Origin: Flavobacteriales bacterium UBA1958
GTDB lineage: Bacteria; Bacteroidota; Bacteroidia; Flavobacteriales_D; Sanyastnellaceae
Assembly (NCBI GenBank): GCA_002336675.1
Contig: DDEI01000024.1
Coordinates: forward strand, 1-17,372
Direction: 5' to 3'
DNA: 17,372 bases
Position 1 is the first letter of the stretch. Every line of letters starts with the position of its first letter. Below are positions 15,087 to 17,372 of this stretch, piece after piece. The notes beneath the pieces were generated by a model. The model saw only the letters and a list, made by a program, of their open reading frames with translations, did not search any database and was not told the origin of the DNA. Both the position numbers and the translations under genes were made by a program.

Positions 15087-15623
15087 ATGAGCATCAGAAA
15101 ACCATTCAATTTAAATAAGTGGATAGAAGAAAACAGGGATCAGTTAAAACCCCCTGTGGGCAATAAGAACTTGTACCCTGAAGGAACCGACTATATAGTA
15201 ATGATCGTCGCTGGGCCTAATGCCCGGAAGGATTATCATTTCAATGAAACTGAGGAGTTATTCTATCAGTTAGAAGGAAATATAACGGTTAAAATTCAAG
15301 AAAAAGGTCAGCCTGTTGAGGTACAATTAGGTCCTGGAGATATGTTTCTTCTTCCTCCTAATATTCCTCATAACCCTGTTAGAGAAGAGGGTTCCATTGG
15401 TCTAGTAATAGAAAGAGTGAGAAAAGGAAAAGGGATGAAAGACGGGTTAATGTGGTTTTGTGATAACTGCAACACCAAGCTACATGAAACTTTTTTTGAG
15501 CTTAATGATGTAGAAATTGATTTCTTTCCCAGATTTAAAGAATTTTATGGAAATGAGTCTTTTAGAACCTGCTCTAACTGCTTAGATGTGATGGAAACTG
15601 ACGAAAGATTTTCGCCAAAATAA
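15087..15623 (+). CDS. nbaC: 3-hydroxyanthranilate 3,4-dioxygenase
   Basis: Fe(II)-dependent extradiol dioxygenase of the kynurenine pathway. It opens 3-hydroxyanthranilate to aminocarboxymuconate semialdehyde, which cyclises to quinolinate, the precursor of de novo NAD. The cupin metal ligands are His51 and Glu57 (YHFNETEELFYQLEG) and His95 (PPNIPHNPVR), with Arg47 and Arg99 placed for substrate binding. A second, rubredoxin-like metal site is complete: Cys125/Cys128 (CDNC) and Cys162/Cys165 (CSNC), as in the bacterial enzymes. Length 178 residues, close to the bacterial norm. The ATG of MSIRKPFNLNKWIEENRD is chosen; an upstream TTG at 15066 is in frame but unlikely. TATCTTTA (15055-15062) is a 7-of-8 match to the -7 box. 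No other kynurenine gene lies in the window. Confidence 0.94.
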   Translation: MSIRKPFNLNKWIEENRDQLKPPVGNKNLYPEGTDYIVMIVAGPNARKDYHFNETEELFYQLEGNITVKIQEKGQPVEVQLGPGDMFLLPPNIPHNPVREEGSIGLVIERVRKGKGMKDGLMWFCDNCNTKLHETFFELNDVEIDFFPRFKEFYGNESFRTCSNCLDVMETDERFSPK

Positions 15624-15760
15624 ATATTGCAGCGCTATGTCCTAATAGATTTTATTTAGTTAAAGCTATGAATGTAGTTTCTCTAATTATAAAGAAATTC
15701 TAAGTGAAGAATTAACTTCGGCTATAGTCAATATACCGGTTAACTTTGATTGATGAAATG

Positions 15761-15788
15761 AAGGAGTTTCGAAAGGAGCTCCTTTTTT
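15761..15788 (+). terminator. Probable intrinsic terminator downstream of the dioxygenase gene
   Basis: AAGGAG (15761-15766) pairs with CTCCTT (15779-15784) and leads into a run of six T (15783-15788). The 12-base loop is long, and an alternative pairing inside the palindrome AAAGGAGCTCCTTT competes, so this is weaker than the other terminators. It lies about 140 bp after the dioxygenase stop. Confidence 0.5.
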
Positions 15789-15904
15789 ATGCGGTATTAT
15801 TAACTTAGAAGGGACAAAACATCTTTTATTATAAAGCAGCAGAACACTTATTTAGAGAGCTAAAGACACGTGATTGTTAATAAAGATGAGCTAATGCCAG
15901 ATGC

Positions 15905-15928
15905 TTAAGAATAATTTACAATTCTTAA
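15905..15928. repeat. Perfect 8-bp inverted repeat upstream of the DUF2723 gene
   Basis: TTAAGAAT (15905-15912) and ATTCTTAA (15921-15928) are exact inverse complements with an 8-base spacer (AATTTACA). It lies about 95 bp before the DUF2723 start and has no T-tract. An operator or an RNA stem is possible; neither is shown. Confidence 0.45.
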
Positions 15929-16021
15929 CCCATATTTAAACGCATTGCAACGCATAATCTTCACCTCCGCCATGATAATTTTCTTAAATTCGCTCGTCAT
16001 ACTTATAAGTCTAGAATAACA

Positions 16022-17372
16022 ATGACCTATCATAAATTAAATGTATACTCAGGCTGGTTCATTTGGCTAATAGCTACTATCGTTTATTTACTAACTATAG
16101 AACCTACTACTAGTTTTTGGGATTGTGGAGAGTTTATCTCCTCTGCTTATAAACTGCAGGTAGGCCACCCGCCAGGCGCACCTTTTTTTATGTTGGTTGC
16201 CCGATTTTTTGCTATGTGGTTTGGCCCTGAGCATGTGGCCATGGCCATGAATGGATTATCGGCATTATGTAGTTCGTTTACCATTTTGTTTTTGTTCTGG
16301 AGTATCACTCACTTCGCTAAGAAGTTAGCAGTTAAAACATTCGGAACAGATTTAGATACAGGCGCTACATGGGCTGTAATGGCTAGTGGTGCTGTAGGAG
16401 CATTGGCTTACACATTTAGTGATTCATTTTGGTTTAGTGCGGTAGAAGGAGAGGTGTATGCCATGTCTTCATTATTCACGGCTGTAGTATTCTGGGCTAT
16501 CCTTAAATGGGAGAGCATGTCTGATAAAGGTGGCGGCTTCAGGTGGCTTGTGCTTATCGCGTATTTGATGGGACTTTCTATAGGAGTTCACCTTCTTAAT
16601 CTACTAGCTATACCGGCTATAGCATTCGTTTATTATTTTAAGAGACATAATGTTACGGTGATCGGTTTAGCCATAACAGCTTTAGTTTCATTAGTGGTTC
16701 TAGGGTTTATTCAAGGGTTAATTATTCCTGGTACTATAAAGCTGGCAAGTAAATTCGAATTGTACATGGTAAATGACATGGGGATGCCTTTTAACTCTGG
16801 TGTTATCGTTTATGTCATGCTAATAATTCTGCTGATAGTAGGGATGTTATTCGTTTCTAAAAGACAAAACTGGCCTATAGTAAACACCTCTGTGCTCTCT
16901 ATTATGATGGTGCTCATTGGGTATTCTACATTCGCTTTAGTGGTAATTAGAAGTTCTGCTAACCCACCTATGGATGAAAACAATCCTGAAAATGTATTTA
17001 CACTTCTTTCCTATTTAAATAGAGAACAGTACGGTTCTAGACCGCTGCTTACAGGTCAATACTGGAATACTCCTATTAATTACGATGACCCATATTCTGG
17101 TAAATCCAACAATTATGTTAAATCCTTCAGCGTAAAAAATAATGCAGGAGCTAGGGTTAAGTCCTACAAGTTTGTGTTTGAAGCGGAGGAGTACATAGAA
17201 AACAACTCAGATAAGTATTTATCTCTCGTAGAAGAATATATAGCTTCTGAAGCCATAGATGGATATAATTATGTAGATGAACTTACCGCATTTCTCCCGA
17301 GAATGCACAGTACAGATGCTCGGGATATAGAAGCTTACAAAGAATGGTCTAATTTTAAAGGATGGAATGAGG
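16022..17372 (+). CDS. DUF2723 / GT117-like multi-pass membrane protein, N-terminal part (cut by window edge)
   Basis: The N-terminal 450 residues of a large integral membrane protein that continues past the right edge. It begins MTYHKLNVYSGWFIWLIATIVYLLT, then shows the family hallmark EPTTSFWDCGEFISSAYKLQ followed by VGHPPGAPFF. The acidic pair in DCGEF resembles the catalytic loop of GT-C transferases. Several hydrophobic segments follow (about residues 60-100, 120-170, 175-260 and 265-315), then a soluble stretch including LLTGQYWNTPINYDDPYSG. DUF2723 relatives include the eukaryotic TMEM260 O-mannosyltransferase (GT117), so polyprenyl-linked sugar transfer to exported proteins is a reasonable inference. 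The donor and acceptor cannot be read from sequence. The ATG at 16022 is preceded by an A-rich stretch and begins just before the first membrane helix. Confidence 0.88.
   Translation, partial: MTYHKLNVYSGWFIWLIATIVYLLTIEPTTSFWDCGEFISSAYKLQVGHPPGAPFFMLVARFFAMWFGPEHVAMAMNGLSALCSSFTILFLFWSITHFAKKLAVKTFGTDLDTGATWAVMASGAVGALAYTFSDSFWFSAVEGEVYAMSSLFTAVVFWAILKWESMSDKGGGFRWLVLIAYLMGLSIGVHLLNLLAIPAIAFVYYFKRHNVTVIGLAITALVSLVVLGFIQGLIIPGTIKLASKFELYMVNDMGMPFNSGVIVYVMLIILLIVGMLFVSKRQNWPIVNTSVLSIMMVLIGYSTFALVVIRSSANPPMDENNPENVFTLLSYLNREQYGSRPLLTGQYWNTPINYDDPYSGKSNNYVKSFSVKNNAGARVKSYKFVFEAEEYIENNSDKYLSLVEEYIASEAIDGYNYVDELTAFLPRMHSTDARDIEAYKEWSNFKGWNE

Larger units (their letters stand above)
15624..16021. 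other. 398-bp intergenic region
   Basis: No protein or RNA gene can be supported here. It contains an isolated exact TAnnTTTG box (TAACTTTG, 15741-15748), a terminator-like hairpin 13 bases later, and a perfect 8-bp inverted repeat at 15905-15928 about 95 bp before the next gene. It must also hold that gene's promoter; TAATTTTC (15976-15983) is a 7-of-8 match to the -7 box without a well-spaced -33. Confidence 0.6.

Noticed and set aside
15758..15808. Short frame beginning ATGAAGGAGTTTCG, 16 codons
   Set aside because: It runs straight through the terminator-like hairpin and has no family resemblance; most likely chance.

Overview
The window reads as AT-rich chromosomal DNA from a member of the Bacteroidota, most likely a marine-type Flavobacteriales relative. 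The evidence is a Bacteroidota-style LeuRS lacking the first zinc-site cysteines, a very short SSB, the nadK / DUF6089 / uppS / bamA / two ompH envelope operon, a DUF2723 (GT117-like) membrane protein, and promoters of the Bacteroidota type (-33 TTG, -7 TAnnTTTG) with little Shine-Dalgarno signal. No species can be named from this stretch. There is no tRNA, rRNA, CRISPR array, insertion sequence, prophage or integrase. This is core-genome territory, and no clearly new biological system is visible.

Layout, left to right. The 5' half of leuS (minus strand, cut by the left edge) has a good promoter candidate. Next come three shikimate-pathway genes transcribed leftward as aroB-aroD-aroA, with aroD overlapping aroB. 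A 316-bp divergent intergenic region with phased AAACG repeats separates aroB from ssb. Rightward, ssb ends in a strong terminator and is followed by thiL and a gamma-carbonic-anhydrase-family gene. That gene meets murI tail to tail, and the two share the TTAA at their stop codons.

From about 7.8 to 14.2 kb lies a leftward operon: nadK, DUF6089 membrane protein, uppS, bamA, ompH-1 and ompH-2, closed by a strong terminator. UppS makes the lipid carrier for peptidoglycan and glycans, BamA inserts outer-membrane proteins, the Skp/OmpH paralogues chaperone them in the periplasm, and NadK supplies NADP. murI (D-glutamate for peptidoglycan) lies just beyond. The last part has ferritin divergent from 3-hydroxyanthranilate 3,4-dioxygenase, a gene-free 398-bp stretch, and a DUF2723/GT117-like multi-pass membrane protein running off the right edge.

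The points most worth a second look are an extra segment of about 20 residues in the AroB active-site region, a type I AroD where type II AroQ is usual for this phylum, the absence of any ATG start for bamA, the phased repeats and palindrome between aroB and ssb, several intergenic inverted repeats, a tail-less SSB that keeps only Pro-Phe, and apparent enrichment of the palindrome CTATAG.
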